Below, in pieces: positions 17,842 to 26,624 of a stretch of DNA of 33,328 nt (position 1 is the first letter of the stretch; the number at the start of each line of letters is the position of its first letter). Position numbers and translations under genes: made by a program. The DNA comes from Lachnospiraceae bacterium. GTDB lineage: Bacteria > Bacillota > Clostridia > Lachnospirales > Lachnospiraceae. The DNA lies in assembly GCA_011959285.1 (NCBI GenBank), contig BLLW01000040.1, positions 1-33,328 on the forward strand, read 5' to 3'. The notes beneath the pieces are model-generated. The model saw only the letters and a list, made by a program, of their open reading frames with translations, was not told the origin of the DNA and searched no databases.

Positions 17842-17870
17842 ATCATACAATTTTTACATCAAAATGTCAA
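17842..17870 (-). promoter_or_regulatory. tRNA-Pro promoter
   Basis: TTGACA (17870-17865), exactly 17 nt, TATGAT (17847-17842), ending 19 bp before the tRNA 5' end. Confidence 0.85.
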
Positions 17871-17955
17871 TATGGATGCAGGATTTTTCCTTTTAACAGG
17901 TAACAGATCATCCTGCAAGGGTAAGGCAGCAGCGCCATAGACCCAGAGCGCAGAC

Positions 17956-18007
17956 CAGGGACAGGAGACGGCACATAGTATCATTTCAAGTCTCATCTCA
18001 AAATCAG
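17956..18007. repeat. Dispersed intergenic repeat, copy 1
   Basis: CAGGGACAGGAGACGGCACA, then TAGTATCATTTCAAGTCT, then CATCTCAAAATCAG. It matches 33277-33327 at roughly 80 percent of positions over about 51 nt. It is the main recognisable feature in the 386-base gap 17824-18209. The rest of that gap shows the tRNA promoter and, just before 18210, a ribosome site. Confidence 0.6.
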
Positions 18008-18209
18008 ATTTCACTAAACAGAATGAATATAGACATTCCAAGGTGGACGGGTCGGAGTGGATTGTGCTACACTGAAATCAGTCAAACACCCCGCGGCAGT
18101 TGCCAAATAGACATGCCAGCATGTTCGCTCGGCTCGTTGCTGGCGGGAATAAAGTTGAAGCAAGAGTCAGATTTTGATGCAGCCGATTTTAAGCCGGAGG
18201 TATTTTGTA

Positions 18210-19523
18210 ATGAAGAAAAAAGCTATTATTATTTTAATAATTGCAGGAATCTTTACTCTGGGACTGTGGATAAGATTTGCAGATGACAGCGGGGAGGTAT
18301 CCGCAGTTAAAACGCTGCCGTGGAAGATAATGAAGCTGCTGACGGATCAAATAGAAGAGACAGAGCAGAAAGTGGCACAGACAATACAGGAACTAAAAAG
18401 CCAAAATGAAATCATTTCTCCTCACAAAATAAATTTTATAGAACCAATAGTAAACTTGAATGGTGAAAAAGGAATATTGGAATTTGGTTGGGAAGATAAT
18501 TTTATCCGGGTCGATGCAGATACCCTTCTTTTTGTCATTGACTGTTATTTTCCAGAAGGAAAGCTGCAGCAGAAAATGTTTTTTCTGGCAGAAGCCCCAA
18601 ATTTTATGCTTCAGGAAGTTTTCAGGCAGGATTCCAGAATCTGGGAAGAGGAGTTAAACTGGCCGGAAAGCTTGGAATGGAGAATAAACCGTTCTCTTCT
18701 TGTAGAGGGAGGTTATGTCTATGAGTTGGATGGGGTATTGTATTTTCTGGACAGGGATTTTCAGGAAGCTCTTCTGCTCTGGGATCTTCGTGCGCTCATG
18801 GGAGATTATTTTTCATCATCAATAGGCATATATCACAGGACATGTGATGTGACGGCGGATGCTGCAAGGCTGATTGCCTGCACGGATAAAGGACTCTATG
18901 AATATGATTTAGGGAACGGAAATCAGACGTTGTTAGAATCAGCTTACTTTGCTCCTCATGAAATTAACGAGAACGACTGTTTATGTGGACAACGCGATTT
19001 TCGATTTAACGGACCTGTAAAGGTCGAATATGGACCCGATGAACAAAGCTATGCATACTTAACAGGAACGGAAGAAGCGGATTGGGGAGACATTACGGGA
19101 ATCGTGCTTTGTTCAGGGGAAGGGGAAACCCTATATCAAAAAGAATCAAATAATGTGTATGATTTCAAATGGGTGAAATCGGAAAATACAATCTATTTAG
19201 CTGTTTTTTATACAGAATATACAGGATTAGATGAAAAAGGCATAGTTACTTCCTCCTGGTTGATGGACCGGGTGGATGCCTGTACCGGAAAGGTAGTGAC
19301 ATTTGAAGTGCCGAAAGAAATCTTTTCGGGGGGAATGATGTGCTGTATTGTTGGCTTCTTAGATGCAGACACACTTTTTTATGAGACAGACCAAGATATG
19401 TTTGAGGTTTATCGGCTGTCTTCCGGAGAACGGCAGACCATAGAGGCAGTAGGAGATGTGGATTGGGAAATAATGGTGCTTGATATGTACGATTATGGCG
19501 CTATCCCTGTAAGATATCCCTAA
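18210..19523 (+). CDS. Membrane-anchored extracellular protein of unknown function
   Basis: 437 aa from ATG 18210, chosen for GGAGG 9 nt upstream. I do not recognise the family. The N terminus MKKKAIIILIIAGIFTLGLWI is a signal anchor without a lipobox, followed by a short helical, Gln/Glu-rich stretch (about 35-65). The remaining 370 residues are rich in aromatic residues and short beta-strand-like units (GGYVYELDGVLYFLDRD, DKGLYEYDLGNGNQTLL, SYAYLTG, DTLFYETDQDMFEVYRLSSGE), which suggests a beta-propeller or TolB-like fold. It is the only plus-strand gene between 15 and 30 kb, flanked by a tRNA and the end of the Mrp operon. It looks like a single-gene insertion. No clear terminator of its own was found. 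Confidence 0.75.
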   Translation: MKKKAIIILIIAGIFTLGLWIRFADDSGEVSAVKTLPWKIMKLLTDQIEETEQKVAQTIQELKSQNEIISPHKINFIEPIVNLNGEKGILEFGWEDNFIRVDADTLLFVIDCYFPEGKLQQKMFFLAEAPNFMLQEVFRQDSRIWEEELNWPESLEWRINRSLLVEGGYVYELDGVLYFLDRDFQEALLLWDLRALMGDYFSSSIGIYHRTCDVTADAARLIACTDKGLYEYDLGNGNQTLLESAYFAPHEINENDCLCGQRDFRFNGPVKVEYGPDEQSYAYLTGTEEADWGDITGIVLCSGEGETLYQKESNNVYDFKWVKSENTIYLAVFYTEYTGLDEKGIVTSSWLMDRVDACTGKVVTFEVPKEIFSGGMMCCIVGFLDADTLFYETDQDMFEVYRLSSGERQTIEAVGDVDWEIMVLDMYDYGAIPVRYP

Positions 19524-19558
19524 TAAACCATCAGTAACTTACCCGTTTGCCCCCAAAT

Positions 19559-19604
19559 GAAAAAAATAGCACTAAGCCACAAATTTTGATTCACAGCTCA
19601 GCAC
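19559..19604 (-). terminator. Terminator of the Mrp operon (G-U rich stem)
   Basis: On the minus strand GTGCTGAGCTGTGAA pairs with TTTGTGGCTTAGTGC over 15 bp if G-U pairs are counted, with a 6-nt loop, and TATTTTTTTC follows. The stem exists only in RNA read leftward, since the other strand would have A-C mismatches. It lies about 70 bp past the last subunit gene. Confidence 0.65.
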
Positions 19605-19671
19605 TTTTTTTCTCCCAAAATTAAATGATATCGAACAAATCAGCCTATATATATCGGCATAAGGAAGGAAA

Positions 19672-21777
19672 TCACACCAATAAATAAACCACCGTAATGA
19701 TAAGCCCCACACAAAATAGCAACAACCCAAAGGACAAGCTCCTCCCAATAATCGTCTGTTCCTCCGACCATTCCTCATGCATCAGTGCATATTTATGCTC
19801 ATAATCGACTGTCCTTTGATGTTTCCTCCAAATCGTTGCATTCAGTATTCGCTCCACTCCGTTTACAAAGCACCCCGCCATATGGGTGAATCTATTACCT
19901 TCCTCCAGTTCATGAGGCAGCTTGCTGTCCCTATAAACCGTCTTGCGCAAAAATACCACAATCCCGTCCACCAGGCTGTCCAGCACCCTGCACACCACAC
20001 CAAGGACGAATGGCAGCGCTTTCAAGAGAATCGGTCTGTAAATCAGATTTTCCAAATCCAGATATTTGTTCCACCTGTTTACATATAAAGTGCTTCCATT
20101 TTCCTTTTTGATCATCCACATTCTCACAACCAGCAAATATATAGCCGCACCAATTACAAGTGAAATCCCTGCGCCTTCCAAACTTTCAATTCCAAACCAA
20201 TTCACCGGATGCGCTTCTTGCGTAACGTGCATAAAGCCCTGTCCTAAATCTGCCACAGCACCCAAAATTAAATTAGGAAACAGCCCCATCACCGGAAGCA
20301 GTACCGCACTTATGGTCAAAGCAGACGCGCTGGCTCTGTTCATGTAATTTCCTTTTAAAGCGTCAAAGGTCTCCTGTACCTTTGCATCCTCATTTTTCTC
20401 CCAAAACAATGCGATATAAAGTTTGAGCATATATGCCGCCGTCAGACCTCCGCTGACCAAGAATGCCCACTCAATACCCTGCATCGTACGCCCGTCAAAA
20501 ATACCGGATGCCGCTCCCGTTCTCATAAATTCCATATATTCCACAATGCTTTCATGAATCAGCGTTTTACTCACATATCCGTTAAAAAGCGGTACGCCGC
20601 TGATACCCAAAACACCCATCAGGAAAATGAAATGAAGCAACGGCTTCTTTCTCCCAAATCCGCGTATTTCATTTAAATTCAACTTATGGACATTCATAAA
20701 TACCACCCCTGCTGCCATGAACAGCACCAGCTTCAGCAGGGAATGATTTACCATATGAAGAATGCTTCCTCTTACGGCGGAAGCATTTTCCGTCCCTAAA
20801 AGCCCCAACATTCCCACACCCACAAGAATAAAACCAATCTGGGACACGGAAGAACATGCCAGAGTGCGCTTTAAATCCACAGAAAATAAGGCAAGCACAG
20901 CGCCTGTCACCATCGTACACACACCAAGGACTAAAATTAAACTTCCCCAGTACCTATCACCAAAGAAAAGATAACTCGTCAAAACCAGTATCCCAAACAT
21001 CCCCGCCTTGGTGAGAATACCCGACAAAAGCGCAGACGCAGGTGCAGGCGCTACCGGATGGGCTTTGGGAAGCCAGATGTGAAGGGGAAAAGCGCCAGCC
21101 TTAGCGCCAAATCCGAACAACAGGCAGATTCCCGCCGCCCACAAAATCTGTAATGCTGCCGGATCCGAAATATATGCATCTTTGCCTGATAAACCAATCA
21201 ATTCATCAAACATCAAAGTACCCACTGTGTTCTGCAACAAGAAGATACCCATCAACATGACCAGTCCGCCAATCACTGCCACTCCAAGGTAAGTATTGGC
21301 TGCCCGCAAGGAATCCTTTTTTTCATCATGAGCCACCCACACATAAGAGGTAAAAGACATAATCTCAAAAAAGATGAACACCGTATAAAAATCAGCCGAC
21401 AGGAAAACACCCTCCGTAGCGCCCAGCGTAAAGAGCAAAAACATGTAATACCGGTTCCGGTTTCGGTAATGGGCAAAATACTCCTCTGAAAACAAAGTTG
21501 TCATAAACCACATAAATGCCGCTATACAGGCATAAAGCGCCCTAAAACCATCCAGCGTGAAGTGCAGACCCATGCCGCATATTCCGGGAAACGCCACGAA
21601 GATGCCACCACCACCGTTAAGGACACCCACAAGCAGATAAAGGGCAATCAAAAACTCTATTCCCGTCACCGCATCTGCAAAATAATCCCGCATATTTTTT
21701 CTGCTTTTTCCTATCAGATATCCCACCACGGAAGAAACCATGGGGAAAAATATCATACTGCCAATCAATAACTCCAT
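19672..21777 (-). CDS. Mrp/Mbh-type antiporter subunit, long NuoL/MrpA-like
   Basis: 701 aa, the last gene of the operon. It is a 14-helix-type proton-conducting subunit with Glu138 (FIFFEIM), Lys226 (GFGAKAGAFPLHIWLPKAHP) and Lys257 (LTKAGM), the three charged residues of the NuoL/MrpA/MrpD ion path. FFEIMSFTSYVWVAHDE and VAPAPASALLSG are typical. After residue about 530 comes a tail of about 170 residues with a long hydrophilic part and a final helix (SLSFGLLLFCVGLIITVVYLLV), longer than in MrpD. It lacks the fused MrpA C-terminal modules, which are separate genes upstream here (27580-27870 and part of 26625-27587). The stop is followed by the operon terminator. Confidence 0.85.
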   Translation of the reverse strand: MELLIGSMIFFPMVSSVVGYLIGKSRKNMRDYFADAVTGIEFLIALYLLVGVLNGGGGIFVAFPGICGMGLHFTLDGFRALYACIAAFMWFMTTLFSEEYFAHYRNRNRYYMFLLFTLGATEGVFLSADFYTVFIFFEIMSFTSYVWVAHDEKKDSLRAANTYLGVAVIGGLVMLMGIFLLQNTVGTLMFDELIGLSGKDAYISDPAALQILWAAGICLLFGFGAKAGAFPLHIWLPKAHPVAPAPASALLSGILTKAGMFGILVLTSYLFFGDRYWGSLILVLGVCTMVTGAVLALFSVDLKRTLACSSVSQIGFILVGVGMLGLLGTENASAVRGSILHMVNHSLLKLVLFMAAGVVFMNVHKLNLNEIRGFGRKKPLLHFIFLMGVLGISGVPLFNGYVSKTLIHESIVEYMEFMRTGAASGIFDGRTMQGIEWAFLVSGGLTAAYMLKLYIALFWEKNEDAKVQETFDALKGNYMNRASASALTISAVLLPVMGLFPNLILGAVADLGQGFMHVTQEAHPVNWFGIESLEGAGISLVIGAAIYLLVVRMWMIKKENGSTLYVNRWNKYLDLENLIYRPILLKALPFVLGVVCRVLDSLVDGIVVFLRKTVYRDSKLPHELEEGNRFTHMAGCFVNGVERILNATIWRKHQRTVDYEHKYALMHEEWSEEQTIIGRSLSFGLLLFCVGLIITVVYLLV

Positions 21778-21789
21778 ACTTCATTCCTC

Positions 21790-23253
21790 CTAATATACCC
21801 CTGCTGCCACATCCGCAAAAAAATTCACAAAAGGCGCAGACCATAATCCCAGCATGATCATATTGATTGTAAAAACAAACAACGGGACCAACATCTTCCA
21901 ATTAGGATCCTTTATTCCGGAAAGAGTTTCCATATCAAAATCCTTTCCCGGAAAAAAAGCCCTTACCACAATGGTAAGCATGTAGATTGCCGTAAGCAGG
22001 GCAGAAACCAAAAGACAGGCAATGCCGCCATAGGCAATCCCATTCCCGCTCTCCACCGCTGCTGTAGCAAGATTCCACTTGCTCACAAATCCAGCAAATC
22101 CTGGCACACCCATCAGAGCAAGAGACGAGACTGTGAATATCCCGAACACACGAGGCATCTTATAACCCATCCCATCAAGTTCATGCACATAATGTTTCCC
22201 ACTTTGATGCATCACCGCACCTGCGCAGAAGAAAGAACTGATCTTCATCATCGCATGAAAAACCAAGTGTGTAAGCGCGCCCACCATGCCTAGGGGCGTC
22301 ATAATCGTCACACCGAATAAAATATAAGAAAGATTGCTTATGGTAGAGTAAGCCAGCCTTCTTTTCAAATGGGTTTCTTTTACCCCGCGGCTGCACCCAT
22401 ATACAATTGTAAACATCACCACCAGCATGACCGTGGTCTGCGCCCAAGTTCCTTTGAGAAACGTTGTGCCAAAACTGTAATACGTAAGACGCATAATCGC
22501 AAAGGCGCCGGATTTTACCACCGCAACCGCATGAAGCAGCGCCGTCACAGGCGTAGGCGCCACACCCGCATCCGGCAGCCAGGAATTAAACGGACACACT
22601 GCCGCTTTCACCCCAAACCCCATAAACGCAATCACATAAATTAGCAAAAGCACATTCGTCCTGTCTCCAATTTTTTCAAGATCCAGCACACCGCCCAACA
22701 CGAAATCCGTAGAGCTTCCATAAATAATGATAAAAATCAGACCAATAAAGGCAAACGCCGCACCGCCCAAGGAATAATACAAATACTTCCTGCTCGCCAA
22801 TATAGCTTCTCTGGTCAGCGTGTGCATCACAAGAGGAACCGTGACCAGTGTAAGCAGTTCGTAGAAGAAATACATGGTAAGCAGATTTGCCGAAAGAGCA
22901 ATCCCCAAAGTTACCCCATAAGTCATTGTAAAAAAAGTGAAAAAAATCTTCTCATGCTCTTCCTTCGTCATATATTCAAAGGCATACAAAGTGGCAAAAG
23001 GCCATAAGGACGCCACAAGACCGGCAAACACCATACTCATTCCATCCACCTTAAAACCAATAGAGAGATTTCCTGTAAAATTTGCCAGCGTCACAATATG
23101 AGCCGGACGATGAACCAAAAGATATAGAACCAGCAGACTATTCACAATAACCAGAATCTCCAGCAGAATTTCCATATGCCGCCGCTCTTTAAAAGGAATT
23201 AGGGAAATCAGCGCACCGGCTATAATTGGAATTGCAATAACCAATAAAATCAT
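21790..23253 (-). CDS. Mrp/Mbh-type antiporter subunit (NuoM/MrpD-like), third module
   Basis: 487 aa from ATG 23253 with GGAGGAGG about 6 nt upstream. It is a multi-spanning proton-conducting protein with Glu132 (FFYELLTLVTVPLVMHTLTRE), Lys216 (GFGVKAAVCPFNSWLPDAG) and Lys247 (VVKSGAFAIMRL). It is close in sequence to the previous module (LTLVSMPLVLHSGTRE and LTLVTVPLVMHTLTRE share most positions), so the two come from tandem duplication. Helix 7 is followed by PFNSWLPDAGVAPTPVTALLHA rather than PFHAWLPxAHPVAPAPASA, which marks divergence. It is 12 bp above the next gene. It lies in the membrane as part of the antiporter. Confidence 0.86.
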   Translation of the reverse strand: MILLVIAIPIIAGALISLIPFKERRHMEILLEILVIVNSLLVLYLLVHRPAHIVTLANFTGNLSIGFKVDGMSMVFAGLVASLWPFATLYAFEYMTKEEHEKIFFTFFTMTYGVTLGIALSANLLTMYFFYELLTLVTVPLVMHTLTREAILASRKYLYYSLGGAAFAFIGLIFIIIYGSSTDFVLGGVLDLEKIGDRTNVLLLIYVIAFMGFGVKAAVCPFNSWLPDAGVAPTPVTALLHAVAVVKSGAFAIMRLTYYSFGTTFLKGTWAQTTVMLVVMFTIVYGCSRGVKETHLKRRLAYSTISNLSYILFGVTIMTPLGMVGALTHLVFHAMMKISSFFCAGAVMHQSGKHYVHELDGMGYKMPRVFGIFTVSSLALMGVPGFAGFVSKWNLATAAVESGNGIAYGGIACLLVSALLTAIYMLTIVVRAFFPGKDFDMETLSGIKDPNWKMLVPLFVFTINMIMLGLWSAPFVNFFADVAAGVY

Positions 23254-23268
23254 AACTGTCCTCCTCCT

Positions 23269-24741
23269 TTAAAGTACCTTTTCTATCATCTGCCACAGAT
23301 AATCAATCAACTCATTTGGAACCAAACCAATTGCCACGGATAACACCGTCAATATAAGCACCGGAACCATCATTAACCAGGAAGGCTCCTTTTTTTCCAG
23401 AGCATTATACTCATAATCTGCCCCCGGAAAGAATCCTCGAATGGTCACGGGCAATAAATATCCCGCCGTCAAAAGCGCACTGACAAGCAAAATCACTGGA
23501 CCTATCCACCAGAATCCAGGCAGCGCGCTCGCAAGCGCCCCCTTAGCCAGATACCATTTACTTACAAATCCGCACATAGGAGGAATACCAATCAGGCCTA
23601 AAGACAAAACCGTGTAACACCACATAAGAATCGGCATTTCCTTCCCGACTCCCCGAAATTCCTCCACTCTTGTCTTTCCCGTTTTATAAATAATAGCGCC
23701 TGCGCAAAGGAACAGCCCAGCTTTAATAAATCCATGGCAAAGCACATGTAAAAATCCCCCTGTCAGAGCATCCGTATTCATAACAGACAGACCGAACAAA
23801 ATATAAGACACCTGACTAACCGTGGAATAAGCCAGACGCTTTTTCAGCACCGGCTCCCTGTATGCCAAGACAGATCCCATTAGAATCGTAATTAGCGTAA
23901 GCGCCATCCATGTCTTTTGAACCCAAGTCCCTCTTAAAAAAGATGCGCCAAATATATAGTAGACCACACGCACCACGGCCAGCACGCCTGCCTTTGCAAT
24001 CACCGCAGACAGAACCGCCGAAGCAGGCGCAGGCGCCACCGGATGGGCAGCTAAAAGCCATGCATGCATGGGAAACATACCCGCCTTCACCCCAAATCCA
24101 ATCAACATAGCAAAAGCAATGCCAAGAAGCATGGCTCCATATCCTGCTGCCGTCTGGCTGCTGATCACACCGCCCGGACTAAAGGTCAGCGTATTTCCAT
24201 ATCTTTCAATAAAATATAATCCAAAAAGTGCTAGGTAAGCGCCGCTTAAAGAGTAAAACAGATATTTAAGACCCGCCATAATCGCTTCCCGGGTTCCACT
24301 ATGCAGAACCAGCGGCATAGACACCAAGGTCAACATTTCAAAAAACAAATAAAAGGTAATCAGATTCCCTGCAAAACAAAGCGCCAGCAAAACGCCGAAT
24401 ACAATCAAATAAAACCCATAATAACGCTTTTCTTTGTCCTCATGCTTCATATACACAAAAGAAAAGAAACCTGCACACAAAAATATGATAACCGCCATCA
24501 CGGCAAAAATAACGCTCACTTCATCGATCTTAAACAAAATCGGAAGTCTCGGCGTCAAATTGAACAAAGCAAGCATCCCGCCCTGCCAGGTATAAAGCGA
24601 CAGCATCACCAACACCCCTGTTATGGTCAACAAGATTCCCGTCGTCCATAACAGATTCCTTCTATTCTTCATCTCCTTTCTCACAAGAAGGCAGATTCCC
24701 GAAAGAACAGGAAACAGAATCGACAATATTATGTAGTACAT
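23269..24741 (-). CDS. Mrp/Mbh-type antiporter subunit (NuoM/MrpD-like), second module
   Basis: 490 aa from ATG 24741 (MYYIILSILFP) with AAGGAGG 8 nt upstream; a start at 24771 would overlap the previous gene and lacks a site. Ion-path residues Glu135 (LFFEMLTLV), Lys219 (GFGVKAGMFPMHAWLLAAHP) and Lys250 (VIAKAGVL) are conserved, as is the late CHGFIKAGLFLCAGAII helix Lys. It closely resembles the third module and also shares PVAPAPASA with the long last subunit. It is 13 bp after mrpD. No oxidoreductase genes are nearby, so it works in a cation/proton antiporter rather than complex I. Confidence 0.86.
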   Translation of the reverse strand: MYYIILSILFPVLSGICLLVRKEMKNRRNLLWTTGILLTITGVLVMLSLYTWQGGMLALFNLTPRLPILFKIDEVSVIFAVMAVIIFLCAGFFSFVYMKHEDKEKRYYGFYLIVFGVLLALCFAGNLITFYLFFEMLTLVSMPLVLHSGTREAIMAGLKYLFYSLSGAYLALFGLYFIERYGNTLTFSPGGVISSQTAAGYGAMLLGIAFAMLIGFGVKAGMFPMHAWLLAAHPVAPAPASAVLSAVIAKAGVLAVVRVVYYIFGASFLRGTWVQKTWMALTLITILMGSVLAYREPVLKKRLAYSTVSQVSYILFGLSVMNTDALTGGFLHVLCHGFIKAGLFLCAGAIIYKTGKTRVEEFRGVGKEMPILMWCYTVLSLGLIGIPPMCGFVSKWYLAKGALASALPGFWWIGPVILLVSALLTAGYLLPVTIRGFFPGADYEYNALEKKEPSWLMMVPVLILTVLSVAIGLVPNELIDYLWQMIEKVL

Positions 24742-24754
24742 GCAGCACACCTCC

Positions 24755-26248
24755 TTATGAGAACATGACAAGTCCCTGCTCTATCAAATCCACAATCGGC
24801 TGGGAAAATACGCCCAGGATTACATTAAGGGCCACAAAGCAGACTAACGTCAGACAATACCGCTTCATTTTCATAAACTGAATACCTTTATACTTTCCAC
24901 TTTCCACCGGCGTGTAAATACGAATCACCGTCTTCATGAAATAGATTGCGTTCAGTATGGTACTAATACCAAGTACAATCAAAGCCGGCAACATCTTTGT
25001 CCCGTTCTGCACTGCCGCCTGAGAAAACAACAACTTGCTGATAAATCCTGAAAACAGCGGAACACCCACCATGGACAGTGAACCCACCGTAAAGGCAGCT
25101 CCCGCCCACTTATTCCGATATGCGGCACCGGTCAGTTCCACCAGCTTCCTACTCCCTCCCGATACATCCGTAAGCCCGATTGCCGCAATGAACAGCAGAG
25201 ATTTTGTCGCCGCATGGGAAAGAATATGGAATACGCTGGCTGTCATACCTGCTTGGGTACCCATTCCAATCCCCATATAAATATAGCCAATCTGCGCCAC
25301 CGACGAAAATGCAATCATCCTGCGCACATCATTTTCTCGAATCGCACTGACGGAGCCAAAAATCATCCCCATCAGCCCAAAGGCAAACAAAACATCTATG
25401 ATTCTGCTGTTATAAAATACATCAAATCCAATTACTCGATAAATAATCTTAATCAGCAAAAGGATATATCCCTTTGAAACCAAACTTGATAAAACTGCAG
25501 CGGAAGAAACCGTGGAATAGCCATACGCATCCGGCAGCCATGCATGAAAGGGAAACAGCGCGCTCTTGATGGCAAGTCCCACCGACATAAGTGCTATAGT
25601 AACCAAAAGCGGAATCCGGTATTCGCCTGCGGAATAAAGATAAATGACCTGCTCTCTGATGTTGCTCATTAGAAGATGTCCCGTCAGATCATACAACATA
25701 CAGATTCCCATGAGCAGAAGACCGGAACCCAAAAGGCTCATAATCATATATCTTGCCGCCGCTTCAATGGTCCTTCCGTTTTGCCTGATCATAATCAGAC
25801 CACAGGCAGCAATTGTATTGATTTCCACGAACACATACGCCGTAAATAAGTCATTGGTATAAATCAGTGCAAGCAAAGAAGCGAGCAGCAAATCCATAAG
25901 TACGTAGTAAAGAAATGTCTTTTCTTCCTCCACCTCATCTACCAGCTTTTTTCTGCCGCCCTCTAAGGACAAAAGCATGATGACACAGAAGAACAACGCC
26001 ATCAGTGGACCTAACACCCCAGCACGGATCTCATTTCCCCAAGGCGCCGGAAACCTGCCCATCACATAGACAAAAGCCTCCCCTGTACCCATGGTATAAA
26101 AAAGCGTGCAGACGCTTAAAAATGTCACAATCAGTATTAAAATAATATTTACGCTTCTTGCCGCCTTCTTCCTTAAGCCGGAACTGATGATGCCGGCAAA
26201 CAGACAAAGCAATATGGAGACAGCAGGAAAGTTCTGCACAAAATCCAT
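24755..26248 (-). CDS. mrpD: Mrp antiporter subunit D-like (NuoN/MrpD type)
   Basis: 497 aa starting at ATG 26248 directly after the mrpC stop. Glu142 (YVFVEINTIAACGLIM), Lys228 (GLAIKSALFPFHAWLPDAYG) and Lys259 (LVSKGYILLLIK) match the key residues of MrpD, whose Bacillus counterparts are E137, K219 and K250. VFHILSHAATKSLLFIAAI carries the late Lys. The order C then D is as in classical mrp operons, so this is the genuine MrpD. MrpD and MrpA together carry the ion routes in known antiporters. Three more modules follow it in this operon, which is unusual. Confidence 0.9.
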   Translation of the reverse strand: MDFVQNFPAVSILLCLFAGIISSGLRKKAARSVNIILILIVTFLSVCTLFYTMGTGEAFVYVMGRFPAPWGNEIRAGVLGPLMALFFCVIMLLSLEGGRKKLVDEVEEEKTFLYYVLMDLLLASLLALIYTNDLFTAYVFVEINTIAACGLIMIRQNGRTIEAAARYMIMSLLGSGLLLMGICMLYDLTGHLLMSNIREQVIYLYSAGEYRIPLLVTIALMSVGLAIKSALFPFHAWLPDAYGYSTVSSAAVLSSLVSKGYILLLIKIIYRVIGFDVFYNSRIIDVLFAFGLMGMIFGSVSAIRENDVRRMIAFSSVAQIGYIYMGIGMGTQAGMTASVFHILSHAATKSLLFIAAIGLTDVSGGSRKLVELTGAAYRNKWAGAAFTVGSLSMVGVPLFSGFISKLLFSQAAVQNGTKMLPALIVLGISTILNAIYFMKTVIRIYTPVESGKYKGIQFMKMKRYCLTLVCFVALNVILGVFSQPIVDLIEQGLVMFS

Positions 26249-26623
26249 TTACAGCCCCTCCTTTTTCAGTCTCAAAGAGATTTCATCCAAATCTAAAGTG
26301 TGATAACGCCGGTACAAACGAATCGTTATGGAAAGCATCAGTGCACTGACCGAAACCGAAACCACAATACCCGTGAGTACCAGACCGCTGGGAATGGGAT
26401 TGATATACGCCTCCATACTCTGCACCCCGTCCACCACAATCGGCGCTGCCCGTCCTGCAATATATCCCTTTTCGGCAAGAAACAGATAAATCGCCGTATC
26501 CATGATATTCAGTCCAATGATTTTCTTGATCAGATTACTCTGCAGAAGCAGATTCCCAAATCCAATACCAAACAAGATCATGGCAACCGCTTCCCCATAA
26601 TTGGCAAAAAGATTTGCGCCCAT
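26249..26623 (-). CDS. mrpC: Mrp antiporter subunit C (NuoK-like)
   Basis: 124 aa from ATG 26623 (MGANLFANYGEAV), picked because GGAGG is 8 nt upstream; an ATG at 26662 lies inside mrpB. Three membrane helices with GIGFGNLLLQSNLIKKIIGLNIMDTAIYLFL and INPIPSGLVLTGIVVSVSVSALMLS are typical of MrpC/NuoK; the second carries the PxPxxLVLTxIVV motif. The start is 1 bp after the mrpB stop and the stop abuts mrpD, so translation is coupled. Confidence 0.92.
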   Translation of the reverse strand: MGANLFANYGEAVAMILFGIGFGNLLLQSNLIKKIIGLNIMDTAIYLFLAEKGYIAGRAAPIVVDGVQSMEAYINPIPSGLVLTGIVVSVSVSALMLSITIRLYRRYHTLDLDEISLRLKKEGL

Positions 26624-26624
26624 C

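Noticed and set aside
17859-18041. Minus-strand 60-codon frame covering the dispersed repeat
   Set aside because: It opens at TTG, has no ribosome site and ends in the tRNA promoter region; the match with the right edge is at DNA level.
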